Under the pieces are notes generated by a model that ran no database searches, was not told the DNA's origin, and was given only the letters and a program-made list of their open reading frames with translations. The translations under genes were made by a program, and so were the position numbers. Of a DNA stretch of 64,000 nucleotides, positions 46,137-56,539 are shown in pieces (the first letter of the stretch is position 1; every line of letters starts with the position of its first letter). The stretch spans positions 376,929 to 440,928 of the forward strand of contig QKWP01000107.1 in the NCBI GenBank assembly GCA_003550325.1. Reading direction: 5' to 3'. The stretch is from Gigaspora rosea. Taxonomy: Eukaryota > Glomeromycota > Glomeromycetes > Diversisporales > Gigasporaceae.

Positions 46137-47429
46137 ATGGGCTCATCTTATTCGAAAGGCTCTTCTTCAAAAAGCTCTTCTTCTAAAGGCTCTTCTTCAA
46201 AAAGCTTTTCTTCAAAAGGTTCTTCTTCAAATTCAAATGAATCTTCTTCAAAGGAATCCTATTGTCCAAAAGAGTACGCTGATTCAGTTTGTCGATGTGA
46301 AAACAAAAACTGGTATCAAGTTATAAAAAGGAAACTTGAAAGCCTTAATGAAGACGAACAAACATCTTTGCTCCAAGAGTTGGAAATCGAAAATCAGCAT
46401 GATCTTATTCACCATTTTGGAAACGAAGATCTCTTCTTGGAAAAATTTCTTAAGATAAAAGCCAACAATCATGAAAAATTATTAAAAAATATGAAGTTAG
46501 AATTAAGCCAATTAAGAGACTTTCAGATACATGACCAAGAAATTTCTGAAGATTCGTTTGAAAATATGTGGAAAGATATGCTTGAATACAGAGAGCAAAG
46601 CAATAAGTACAATATTTATTTATTTATTGAAAAAATCGATTTAACTGATAACAATTTTGTTAATCAACAAATTGGTAAAATTGGTAATTTGGTTTGTCGC
46701 TATGGAGCATTTCATGTTGGCCTGGAAATTGACGGTATTATTGTGGAGTGGGGTTATGGTCATGCAGGCCCTAGTATCGTATGTCCAAGAATAGATCCCA
46801 GGAAAATGCTTGTATATATTCGATTAAATTATGAAAAATTAGATTCTGGGTGGTCCGGTTTATTCAAAATGCTATTAATTGGAGCCGCTGGAGCTACTAC
46901 CGCTATTGTGACCGGAGGCGCAGCAATTGCATTGTTTCAATTAGGCAACATTATGTTCGGCAGCATTAGTGCAATTTCGTTTTTATTGATTGCTGGTTTA
47001 TCTTCATATGCAGCAATTTACCAACTGGGGGAGATAACTAAGGATAGGTTGCGCCTTATTGCTGAAAAATGTGTTTATTATAATAAGAAGCATAATTTTC
47101 AATTGATTTCCAAAAATTGCCAACATTTTGTGGATGAGATGTTAGCATGTCTTAATCTAAAATTTAAGCCTGAAGGGGAATTCCGTAAATTCATGGATAG
47201 AATTAGACAAGGAGATGCTTCGTTCCAATTTAAAAACATCACATTTGAGTCAAGAATGGATTTCGATAGATATGTAGACATCCACTGGAAGAACCTCGAA
47301 AATGAATGGGATAAGAAATTGCTTATATGTTATTCAGATGTAATGGAAAGTTTATATCTTCGTGGTGAAGATGTATGGGGACCTAAAAATATTGAGGTTT
47401 GGTTGCAAAGATATGAAGATTTGAAATAA
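46137..47429 (+). CDS. Permuted-papain-fold (PPPDE/LRAT-like) protein with membrane hairpin
   Basis: A 430-residue single-exon gene, the clearest intact frame in the window. The first in-frame ATG is at 46137. The frame is open for 60 codons upstream but has no ATG, so an upstream exon cannot be excluded. The start Met-Gly-Ser-Ser suggests N-myristoylation. Residues 3-45 are Ser/Lys-rich degenerate repeats (SSKGSSSKS). A charged helical region follows. The core has AFHVGLEIDG (His193), VEWGYG, and SKNCQHFVDEM (Cys328). This His...Cys order with NCxHF is typical of PPPDE deSUMOylase-like and LRAT-type cysteine enzymes. Between them, at about 243-300, lie two Gly/Ala-rich hydrophobic segments, which is unusual. 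The family is inferred from motifs; it may be a thiol hydrolase or acyltransferase. An AATAAA lies at about 47552. Confidence 0.75.
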   Translation: MGSSYSKGSSSKSSSSKGSSSKSFSSKGSSSNSNESSSKESYCPKEYADSVCRCENKNWYQVIKRKLESLNEDEQTSLLQELEIENQHDLIHHFGNEDLFLEKFLKIKANNHEKLLKNMKLELSQLRDFQIHDQEISEDSFENMWKDMLEYREQSNKYNIYLFIEKIDLTDNNFVNQQIGKIGNLVCRYGAFHVGLEIDGIIVEWGYGHAGPSIVCPRIDPRKMLVYIRLNYEKLDSGWSGLFKMLLIGAAGATTAIVTGGAAIALFQLGNIMFGSISAISFLLIAGLSSYAAIYQLGEITKDRLRLIAEKCVYYNKKHNFQLISKNCQHFVDEMLACLNLKFKPEGEFRKFMDRIRQGDASFQFKNITFESRMDFDRYVDIHWKNLENEWDKKLLICYSDVMESLYLRGEDVWGPKNIEVWLQRYEDLK

Positions 47430-47889
47430 GCTCATTTTACCGCTTTCATCAAATATCTTTTATCAGTATTCATGCTTGTTATTTTTATTGAAAAAATAGT
47501 TATATTGTAAAGCAATTTTTGTTCAGTAATATGCAGCAAATATTATTATAAAATAAAATTTCGTATTAGAACTTGATATGCAGTAACATTCCAATGTTCA
47601 CAAATTATATTATCCATTTTTATTTAAGCATAGAACTTAATTCAAACGAAAATCGATATTGAGCCCATCCTGATGTTAACATCTCAAAAAACAATTTTTT
47701 GTCATATTGTTCTGTATCACTGCATTATAGGTCATATCTGCTTCAATTATAATTATCGTGTAATTTTATCGATATTCACGATTAGATTAGTATTACATAA
47801 AATCAATCTATGTAAAATATAATTTGCTTCAAATAGACAAACAATATGAGATAAACACAAAAGACAGAAATAAAATCTATTTTAACACG
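47430..47889. other. 3' flank of the protease-like gene
   Basis: AT-rich. Contains AATAAA near 47552, about 125 bp after the stop, as a plausible polyadenylation signal. No other gene was seen. Confidence 0.4.
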
Positions 47890-48342
47890 TAGTGATACGG
47901 GTCTATGAAAAAATCGTGGGCCGGTGTCGATCCTAAAAAAGCTCGGGCCGGTCGACCGGGCCGACCTTTTGCTAGTGTAACATATCTATATTAAACGTGA
48001 AAAGGCCATCAGGTAGTTTCTTGTCGAACTCTTGTGATATTAAACGAAATTATTATTCTTTTTGTCCTTGAGAAACTTTCGGCACGTTAGTATTTTATGT
48101 TGAATGATTGTCTATGCCATCGAACATGCTATTTGCCAATTTATCGCCTAAATAAACCAACTTCTCTTACATTATTATAAGCTACTAGCCGATTTTTATT
48201 CAATTTCTAGCCTGAAAATATGTTTAGAAGAGAAATGATTCTAACACTTCTCTTATCAACCGGCCCGACCCACAAAGGTGCAGGCTGAGTGTCGACCCGC
48301 CCATCGACCCGGCCGTTGGGCCGGGGTCGACCCGTATCACTA
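47890..48342. mobile_element. 453-bp non-autonomous hAT-like element
   Basis: The ends TAGTGATACGGGTC and inverse are flanked by a perfect 8-bp duplication TTAACACG (47882-47889, 48343-48350). Subterminal GGCCGGTCGACC-type motifs cluster at both ends (47918-47970, 48258-48335). The TAGTGATRC end is shared with the 113-bp MITE at 40216. The interior is AT-rich with no transposase. Confidence 0.88.
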
Positions 48343-48970
48343 TTAACACGGGAAAAATGGTCTACAGGGATCAATCTAATCCAACCCAACCCAAAATAAC
48401 CATCAAAGAGACATCTAGATTGGCGAGTGGATAAGTAAGGCATAGTTGTCCTTACAAACAATATTACACGTCGGGGTGGTGCGATATGTACGTGAGCAAT
48501 ATAATTGGATGAGCAACTACTATAAAACTTAGTAGAATATCGGGAAATAAGTCATTTAGAGGAGACGATTTAGTTGAGAATCAACTACTGAATTCTATCT
48601 CTCAGTGGAGCGAAAAGACCCTTTATTTATAATGACTTTCATCTATGGGTTTTATGCAGTTAAAGGTCTTAAAAGACTTAAAATACTGATAATACTTCTA
48701 ATATTTAAAGATCTTCTTATAGCTAAAGTAATTGATTGACGCGCCTGAAAAGTACTGCTGCTTTACCATGTGAGCTTCGGAACCAGGTTACACACTATTG
48801 ATAATCTTATAAATGTCTGTAGAAATATGCCATGCCATGTAACCAGGTTGATTGGGTGATGTCAACGGACATTGCATAGAAACAGTTAATAATTGTATCA
48901 GAGATGTGAACCTGAAGTATTGGATGATTGTATGAAAAGATTTCAACTTAGAATTATACAATAATAATTA
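48343..48970. other. Intergenic sequence
   Basis: No gene was seen. Slightly less AT-rich than elsewhere. No frame or inverted repeat worth naming. Confidence 0.4.
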
Positions 48971-49636
48971 CCCTATAAGAAAAATGTACCGTATAGGCAC
49001 GGGATGAATCGGATAGGCACGGGTCATTTTGGCACGGGTCAAGGTCGGATTTGTACGGGTATGGCCCGAGTTGGTTCGGATTCGGTGGACCGTGAGGGAC
49101 CGTGTGCCCGTACCAATTGGACCGTAAATGGCTCGGGTTTTGCAGCAGTTTACTAGTCGAATCGGCACGGGATTTGGCACGGGTAATGAACGTAAATTCA
49201 CGTGCCACCGCGATAACGATGTGGATTAACTATTAAAACATAAATTTACATAAGTAATCAATAAGATGAACAAGCTAACCTATATGAAGCAAAATTTTGT
49301 AAGGAATTTTTTTTGTTAAGACACACAGGGAAGCTTCATTAGTGAAATCATGAGATATCGCTCTTTTTTAAAAAAAATCCTTTACTGATCTTTCGCTCTC
49401 CACAAAACGAGCCAACACGTATCACGAGCCAACACGTGTGTAACGTACACATACGTGTCATCTGAACGTGTCATTTCATATGACGTGATATTGCGTGCCA
49501 CCATTTGCCGCAATGTCCGTGCCATTTTTACCGTGCCATTCCGCAAAACGTTCCTGCACGTGCCACAAGATCCGTGCCATTCCGAGCATTCCCGACACCA
49601 ACCCGTACCACCACCCGTACCACTTTTCTTATAGGG
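48971..49636 (-). mobile_element. Non-autonomous CACTA/EnSpm-like element, copy 2
   Basis: 666 bp in the opposite orientation to copy 1, with the same CCCTATAAGAAAA ends and GGCACGG subterminal repeats. The A-rich motif lies at 49288-49320. Flanking triplets are TTA and CTA, a TSD with one change. The overlapping frames inside are repeat by-products. Confidence 0.82.
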
Positions 49637-50153
49637 CTAATGATCGAATGGATTCCGTTTTATAGATAAGGAAGATTTAAAAAATTATCCAAGGACAATA
49701 TTTCTGCAACCTGCAATTATAGTTATAATAATTATATAAGAGCATGCATACCACCTAGAAGTCCTCGTTATTTTTTTTCTTTAATAGAAGTTAAATCATT
49801 ATAAAATAAATTATTATATACTGCAAAATTTTTTAATTTACATTAGCCCATATCGCTTTTTAAAAATAATAACTATACGTGCCTAAAGTTGTGTTTAAAG
49901 AAATTTTTTGAAAGCATTCTAGCTATAGATTATTTTTTTAGCAAAATTTTGGCTAAGAACATACATACAGTAGCACAACAAAATGAGTTTCTTTTAAGAA
50001 TAAAAGTAAAATTTTGCAGCAAATACATCAAATTGGATGATTATCAGAGCATAATACTATTTTAATTTGCAATAAAAAAATATAAAATCTTAAAAAATAA
50101 TAAAAATTAAAAAAATTTAACTTTTAAAAAGTCAATAAAAATCGAGGTGTAAT
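49637..50153. other. AT-rich desert
   Basis: No gene or clear element was seen. Two AAAATTTTGGC/AAAATTTTGCAGC pieces at about 49935 and 50010 hint at eroded transposon ends. Confidence 0.4.
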
Positions 50154-51672
50154 TAGAGCTTTGACCCGGGTCGCAAAATAGTGACCCGGGCGGGTCAGAT
50201 ACTTATCCGGGTCATGACCCGGGTCAACGGGTCATCCAGACGATTATAAAGTTTTTTGCTTTTTCAATAACTAATTATACTTATTATCATTAGATCATAA
50301 TGAAATCGACATGTGGGTTTTTATTTAACGCTCTAACCTCATTTTTTTATACATATTTCATTTTAATCTAATCCGACACAATAATTACCAGTGAAATTTC
50401 TGGCTACACGGATCAAGATAAGTAACTTATTTTTTGTTAATCAATTTTTTAGTTTTTTTTTTAGCATTTTAATATGGTCTTTTTTTTTTATTGTTGAATT
50501 CTCTAGAGTCTTGACGCTTCATTACTTGGTACCCTTTTTTCGCTGGTGTTGTCATTGGAGTCGTTGCTGGAGATGCCGTTTGTCAGTGCCGTCATTTTGG
50601 TTGATTGTAGCGTTAGTATTCTGGTTTTGTCGTTTCATTCTTGTTGGTGGGTTGTCTTTGTGGAGTGGTATCTTTAGTACCGCTGTTTATGAAGCAGGTC
50701 TTTAGTGTCGTCGTTTCATAGGTGGTTATCTTTGGTGTTGTCGTTTTATTTCACAGGTGTTATCTTGGCGCTGCCATTTCACAGGTGGTTGATTGGTATC
50801 ACCATTGTCTACTATAGTCGCTTGTGCCGTATTTATGTCTTGTTTATGGTTTGCATATTTCTTTGGTGATTGATAGCGACTTTCAATTTCATGAATAGCA
50901 CGGCTGACAGTGAATTTCTTCGACATAGGCAGCATTGAGTTATGACACGTTTCTATTTGGTGGCTTTCTTTGTAATGCAGTGGCTTTTAGGTTGGGATAA
51001 GGGTTAAAGGTAGATTGAAGCTGAAATAATGTTAGCAGTTAGGGTAATGGTTGGGATAATGGTTAGAATAGGATTTAGTAGATATGTAGTTTGGTTGGCA
51101 CGGCAAAATGTTTGTAACGACATTTTAAATACTTTTGTGACGCAACAAATAAATAAATAGATAAAATTTATAGATCGTAATAAATATAAATGCAGTAAGG
51201 ATAAATAAATATATATCGATATAGACTGATTTAAAGATATATTGTGCTAAAACTGTTTGATTTATAATAATTGGCGATTAGTAAATATTGGCAGAACAAT
51301 CATTGGTTAATTTTTTGTTAGGTTTCCCGGTAATNTGGCTTTTAGGTTGGGATAAGGGTTAAAGGTAGATTGAAGCGTAAATATTGGCAGAACAATCATT
51401 GGTTAATTTTTTGTTAGGTTTCCCGGTAATAAAGTGAATTTCAGATATTGGACAATGTCCGAAAATGGCCGAAACCGTTAAAAATAGCTCGGGCATTGAA
51501 GATTGACAACACTGCTGCTACCTATAAACAGTATTATTAGTTAAATTGCGCAATATAAAGTTTTGTCTATTTTGACTTCTGACCTGTTTGACCCGGTTCA
51601 GAGCAATTTTCGACCCGTGACCCACCGGGTCGGGTGACCCATACAGGTCACCTGACCCGGGTCAAAGCTCTA
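50154..51672. mobile_element. 1.5-kb non-autonomous hAT-like element
   Basis: The ends TAGAGCTTTGACCCGGGTC and exact inverse are flanked by a perfect 8-bp duplication GGTGTAAT (50146-50153, 51673-51680). Subterminal GACCCGGG/GGGTCA motifs cluster at both ends (50154-50235, 51590-51672). The interior contains irregular GTCGTTTCA..GGTGGTT repeats (about 50630-50800) and an N at 51335 beside a 95-bp duplicated stretch. No transposase motif was seen in either strand; the 69- and 104-codon frames are not convincing. Confidence 0.85.
50981..51430. repeat. Duplicated sequence around an N (probable contig join)
   Basis: 40 bp (50981-51020) recur right after the N at 51335, as 51336-51375. 54 bp that end at the N (51281-51334) recur as 51377-51430. 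The 260 bp between the two in the first version is missing from the second. This is the pattern of two overlapping contigs with an indel, joined end to end. Confidence 0.8.
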
Positions 51673-52983
51673 GGTGTAATCTCAAACAAAATAAAATAAT
51701 TTAAAATCAGCAAGGTTCAAGAGGATGAGTACATTTATACATGCCCATTCTATGAGGTCGCCATCGATTTTAAAACTAGCATCTTTCAACCCTTGACAAT
51801 ATCTATTATCCTTTGGAATTGTCGCTGGTATATATGTGAACAATATGTTTAGGAGCCTCATCCCAGTGCCCAATGATTACCATCACAATACTACTTTCTA
51901 GCATCTCTTATAACTTTACTATGACAATCTGTTATGTATACATGACAGGCCGAAACAGAGCTTAGTTGAACCGTAATTGTGTATGCTATTGTGATTTTAA
52001 ATAAACACAATCTATTAGAACAAAAAATTATCTATGTTTTCTATGTATATTTAACTTGAATTATGTGAACGATAATGGAAAAGATGATAATGATATGAGT
52101 GATAATAGGAAAGTTGCATGATGATCACAAAAAAATTATTATCGACAAGAATAAAATATTATTGCTTTTCAGTACAAAATAGCAGAAAATATCTTTAAAC
52201 AATTTATTTATATACATCACAGACTGAATTTAAATTTGATTTTAAGTTCATAAAAAGAAAATTTGAAGGTTTTTGATGGTTTAAAAGAAATTTTTTTTTG
52301 TTTTAAGTCTAAATATAGGAAAATTAATTTTTTATACTGTAGTTTTAAAATATTTAGGGGAAATTACATAATCATAAAATCTAATGGGTTGTATTTATAC
52401 TGGCCAGTTACGATGAAATTATTTGAGATTCAAATTTTAATTTCTTGACTAATTAATCTACGGGTTATTTACCAGGAATAGAGCATAAAGTACATATAGT
52501 ATTAGGTGCGATCAACTAAGTAATCAAAACTATGTTAGCAAACTTATAACATGAATTTATCACAGATTTTCAGGTTACACGAACAAAGACCAATTTGTAT
52601 AATAACTAGCACAAGATCATGTGGCGGCTTCGCCGCCAGGTATGATTTGATATTGGGCATGTTAAACATTATACTTTTTTAAATTTGAATGATTTGGTCT
52701 GATATATCGAGATAAGTCTTTATTGATTTGTGATCATAGATATGATTTATATATAATTGAAGTGAAAGGATATAGTCTCAGAAATAGTAACAGATGTAAC
52801 TCTAGGTATAAATGTAAGAAGTTGCATCTTTAATGGATTGGCTGGTGGTTTCCCAGCTACATAATGTAAGTCGGGCGTTAATGGAAACATGACTATCATA
52901 GATAGAGATTTGTCTGATCAGTTATAGCTAATTTCAAAAAGGTGTACGCAGGTGAAGATCACTATGTCATAGGAAATCAACCG
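51673..52983. other. AT-rich intergenic sequence
   Basis: No gene supported. A short GC-rich hairpin TGGCGGCTTCGCCGCCA lies at about 52622. The 61- to 76-codon frames have no recognisable motif. Confidence 0.4.
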
Positions 52984-53326
52984 CACCAGGGGTCTAGACA
53001 CTTTTGCAGTAACGTGACGTGGCGCATAAGAATTAACCAATTAGAGAACGTAAATTTTGATCGTCCCGGATCAGTCCGATATCAAAACAAACACATGTAC
53101 AAGACGAAAAAAAGAGAAAAGAGCGAAAATACTCGAAAACTAGTGTTTAAATCATCCTTAAAAACCACATAAAAATGTCCAGACGTGATTTTACACATAT
53201 ATAGGGACCTTCTAAGACTATATACACGAACACTAACCCTAACCTTAACAAAAAAGCCAAAAAGTTAATCCAAAGACACCACACCACGTGATGGTCACGT
53301 ACTGCAAAAGTGTTTAGACTCCTGGT
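52984..53326. mobile_element. 343-bp MITE with telomere-like core
   Basis: Terminal inverted repeats of about 32 bp (CACCAGGGGTCTAGACACT left; AGTGTTTAGACTCCTGGTG right) continue into GCAGTAACGTGAC and its inverse. The interior at about 53233 reads ACTAACCCTAACCTTAAC. The ends resemble hAT CAGGGGT termini, but no matching 8-bp duplication is visible. Confidence 0.7.
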
Positions 53327-53579
53327 GGGGCCTGGAAAATCGGTGTGATTTCCCAGTTTTCCTTTTTTTTAAAAAATTCACTTTGTAAACTTTGTAATAT
53401 CTAAGATTTTTTAAGATTTCCTAGTAATTACTGTTTTTATAGTCCTATTAAGTTGTATTTTTGTTCCTGTAAGTTAATTCCACAATATAAACACATCTGA
53501 CATTTGAAACAAGTTCCTTGCTTGTATTCAAGTTTTGTAAATTAAGTGTCTATTGAATATGATAATAAAAATAATTATG
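53327..53579. other. AT-rich spacer
   Basis: No feature seen. Confidence 0.4.
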
Positions 53580-55980
53580 AATTACACATGTTGTCCAGAT
53601 ATATTTTAAATCCGGAACAGATTTAAAATACAAAAGTATCAATTTTGATAGATCTATAGTTGCTTTTTTGATAGATCTACAATATATCAAAAATTGGGTA
53701 GTATTCTTGATGTATCATATATAACATTTAAATTTTTCAAGAATTTGAGCAAAGTTATTTCAATGATCTGTATAACTTAAAATAAAGAAAAATTCATTAA
53801 ATTTGGTCAAGAACTCGCAGAGATATCTTTGATGAAAGTTTTCTACTTCTAAAAACATATACAGTATAACAAAGAAGCTGCACCAAAATTGTTTACAGGA
53901 ACTTTTATCAAAGATATTTCTATGAGTTCTTGACCAAATTCGATGGAAATTTTCTTGTATGAAACTATAGTATTCAAATAAAAAAATTTTCATCAAATTT
54001 GTTCAAGAACTCGTAGAGATATCTTTGATAAAATCTTTGTCTTCTTTTTCAAAAATGTATATTACAAAGAAGCTTCACCAAAATTGTTTACAAGAACTTT
54101 TATCAAAGATATCTCTGCGAGTTCTTTACCAAATTCATAAAATTTTTTTATTTTAAATATACAGATCTGTATAAACATAACAAAGAAGCTGCACCAAAAT
54201 TGTTTACAGGAACCTTTATTGAAAATATCTCTATGAGTTCTTGACCAATTCAATGAAAATTTTTTATTTTAATTCTATGAATCTATAGAATTTAAATAAA
54301 AAATCTTTCATCAAATTTGGTCAGTAACTCATAGAGATATCTTTGATGAAAGATTTTTTCATTTACAAAAACATGATTTTACAAAAAAGCTGCACCAAAA
54401 TTGATTAAAAGAACTTTCATCAATAAAATTTTTTTTAATTCTACAAATCTGTAGAATTAAAATAAAAAATTTATGGAATTTTGTCAAGAACTTGCAGAGA
54501 TATCTTTGATGAAGTTCTTGTAACCAATTTTGGTACAGCTTCTTTGTGAATTCATATTTTTGGAAATGAAAAAAAAAACTTTTATAAAAGATATCTCTAT
54601 GAGTTACTAACCAAATTTGATAAAAATTTTTTATTTGAATTCTATAGATTCATAGAATTAAAATAAAAATTTTATTGAATTTGGTTAAGAACTCATAGAG
54701 ATATCTTTAATAAAAGTATTTTGGCACAGCTTCTTTATTATATGTTTTTAGAAGTAGAAAACTTTATCAAAGGTATCTTTGTGAGTTTTTGACAAAATTT
54801 AATGAAAATTTGTTTATTTGAATTCTTTAAATTTGGTCAAGAACTTGCAGAGATATCGTTGATGAAATTCTTGTACAGCTTTTTTGTAATACATTTTTGG
54901 AAATGAAGAAAAAATTTTATCAAAGATATCTCTACGAGTTCTTGACCAAATTTGATGAAATTTTTTTATTTGAATACTATGAATTCATAGAATTAGAATA
55001 AAAAAATTTTCATCAAATTTGGTCAAGAACTCAGTGATATCTTCGATAAAAGTTCCTGTAAACAATTTTGGCACAGCTTTTTTGGTTACATATGTTTTTA
55101 GACCCTATAAGAAAAGTGGTACAAGTGGTGGTACAGGTTGGTGTCGGGAATGCTCGAAATGGCATGGATCTTGTGGCACGTGCAGGAACATTTTACAGAA
55201 TGGCATGGTAAAAATGGCACAGACATTTCAGCAAATGGTGGCACATAATATCATGTCATGTGAAATGGAACGTTCAGATGACACATATGTGTACATTACA
55301 CACATGTTGGCTCGTTTCGTGAAAAGCAAAAGATCAGTAAAGGATTTTTTTTAAAAAACAGAGTGATATCTCATGATTTCACTAATGAAGCTTCGCTGTG
55401 TGTCTTAACAAAAAAAATTCCTTACAAAATTTTGCTTCATATGCGGTTAGCTTGTTCATCCTATGTTGATTACTTATGTAAATTTATGTTTTAATAGTTA
55501 ATCTACATCGTTATCGTGGTGGCACGTGAATTTACGTTCATTACCCGTGCCAAATCCTGTGCTGATTTGACTAGTAAACTGCTGCAAAACCCGTGCCATT
55601 TACGGTCCAATTGGCACAGGCACATGGTCCCTCACGGTCCACCAAATCCGAACCATCTCGTGCCATACCTGTACAAACCGGACCTTGACCCCTGCCTATC
55701 CGATTCCATCCCGTGCCTATACGGTACATTTTTTTTATAGGGAGAAGTAAAAAACTTTCATCAAAGATATCTCTGCGAGTTCTTAATGAATTTTTTTTAT
55801 TTTAATTATACAGACCATCGAAATTACTTTGCTAAATTCTTGAAAAATTTAAATTTTATGTATGATGCATCAAGAACACTACACAATTTTGGGTGTATTG
55901 TAGATCTATCAAAAAAGAAACTATAGATCTATCAAATCGATACTTTTGCATTTAAAATATTTCGGATAACATGTGTAACT
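53580..55980. mobile_element. 2.4-kb foldback-like element with hairpin array
   Basis: Outer inverted repeats of about 240 bp (53580-53835 and 55745-55980; ends ATTACACATGTTGTCC / GGATAACATGTGTAACT) share TAGATCTATCAAAA and CATCAAGAA segments. Between them GGTCAAGAACTC..AGAGATATCTTTGAT alternates with its inverse about every 100 bp. There are about seven forward copies and seven inverse copies, with AAAATTGTTTACAGGAACTT beside many of them. A CACTA-like element is inserted near the right end. No coding capacity; frames are repeat by-products. Confidence 0.7.
55103..55742 (+). mobile_element. Non-autonomous CACTA/EnSpm-like element, copy 3
   Basis: 640 bp with CCCTATAAGAAAA at the left and TTTTTTTATAGGG at the right. 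It is flanked by AGA on both sides (55100-55102, 55743-55745). It is more diverged than copies 1 and 2, with many GGCACGG units changed to GGCATGG or GGTACAA. The A-rich motif is at 55401-55440. It lies inside the 53580-55980 foldback-like element, so it is the younger insertion there. Confidence 0.82.
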
Positions 55981-56227
55981 CACGTGCATAAAAATCATAA
56001 GGTTTTTACATTAACAGAATGATTGGAAAATGTACAGTACATTTGTGATGGATGATAATTTTATCAAAAGAGGGGTATTTACTTAAACATTCTATTATTC
56101 ATATATTAATGAATATTATAAATTATTTTGAATAATAATATAAATTACGGCATCAAATTTTTTTAAACCAAATCTAATTCATAGGGTTTCAGCCCTATGA
56201 ATGTTAAAATATTTTTATTATATTTCT
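55981..56227. other. AT-rich spacer
   Basis: No feature seen. Confidence 0.4.
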
Positions 56228-56336
56228 TACTGTATAAGCGCGAAATAGCGCGAAGTGGTGTAATTTCGAAGTTCGCCTTAATTCGGGACAAAATTCGAAA
56301 TAATGCCCCTGCGCGTTATTTCGCGTTTATACGGTA
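56228..56336. mobile_element. 109-bp MITE with GCGCGAAAT arms
   Basis: Inverted ends TACTGTATAAGCGCGAAATA and TATTTCGCGTTTATACGGTA (one base gap), with TCT on both sides (56225-56227, 56337-56339). It lies 204 bp beyond the stop of the methyltransferase gene. No coding capacity. Confidence 0.7.
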
Positions 56337-56539
56337 TCTATTCTAATGCTAAAATCAATTTACATTTAAAACCTTTGAACCTATAATAAACGAACTTATT
56401 CTATAAACAAGTTAAACAAGTAATATATCATATGCTAAAAATTTGTTATATTCCAAAAATCCATATTATGTCTTAAAATTTCATGCTAAATTCAAGTAGG
56501 TTATCATATCAGATATATAGTAACAAAAAATCTTTGTCA

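Noticed and set aside
50391..50935. 104-codon plus and 69-codon minus frames as a transposase or host gene
   Set aside because: They overlap on irregular GTCGTTTCA-type repeats within a hAT-like element and show no transposase motif.
52942..53172. 76-codon plus-strand frame
   Set aside because: It covers the left inverted repeat of the MITE at 52984 and has no recognisable domain.
53760..54253. 78- and 63-codon minus-strand frames with repeated peptide
   Set aside because: They translate the hairpin array of the foldback-like element; the same peptide recurs with each subrepeat.
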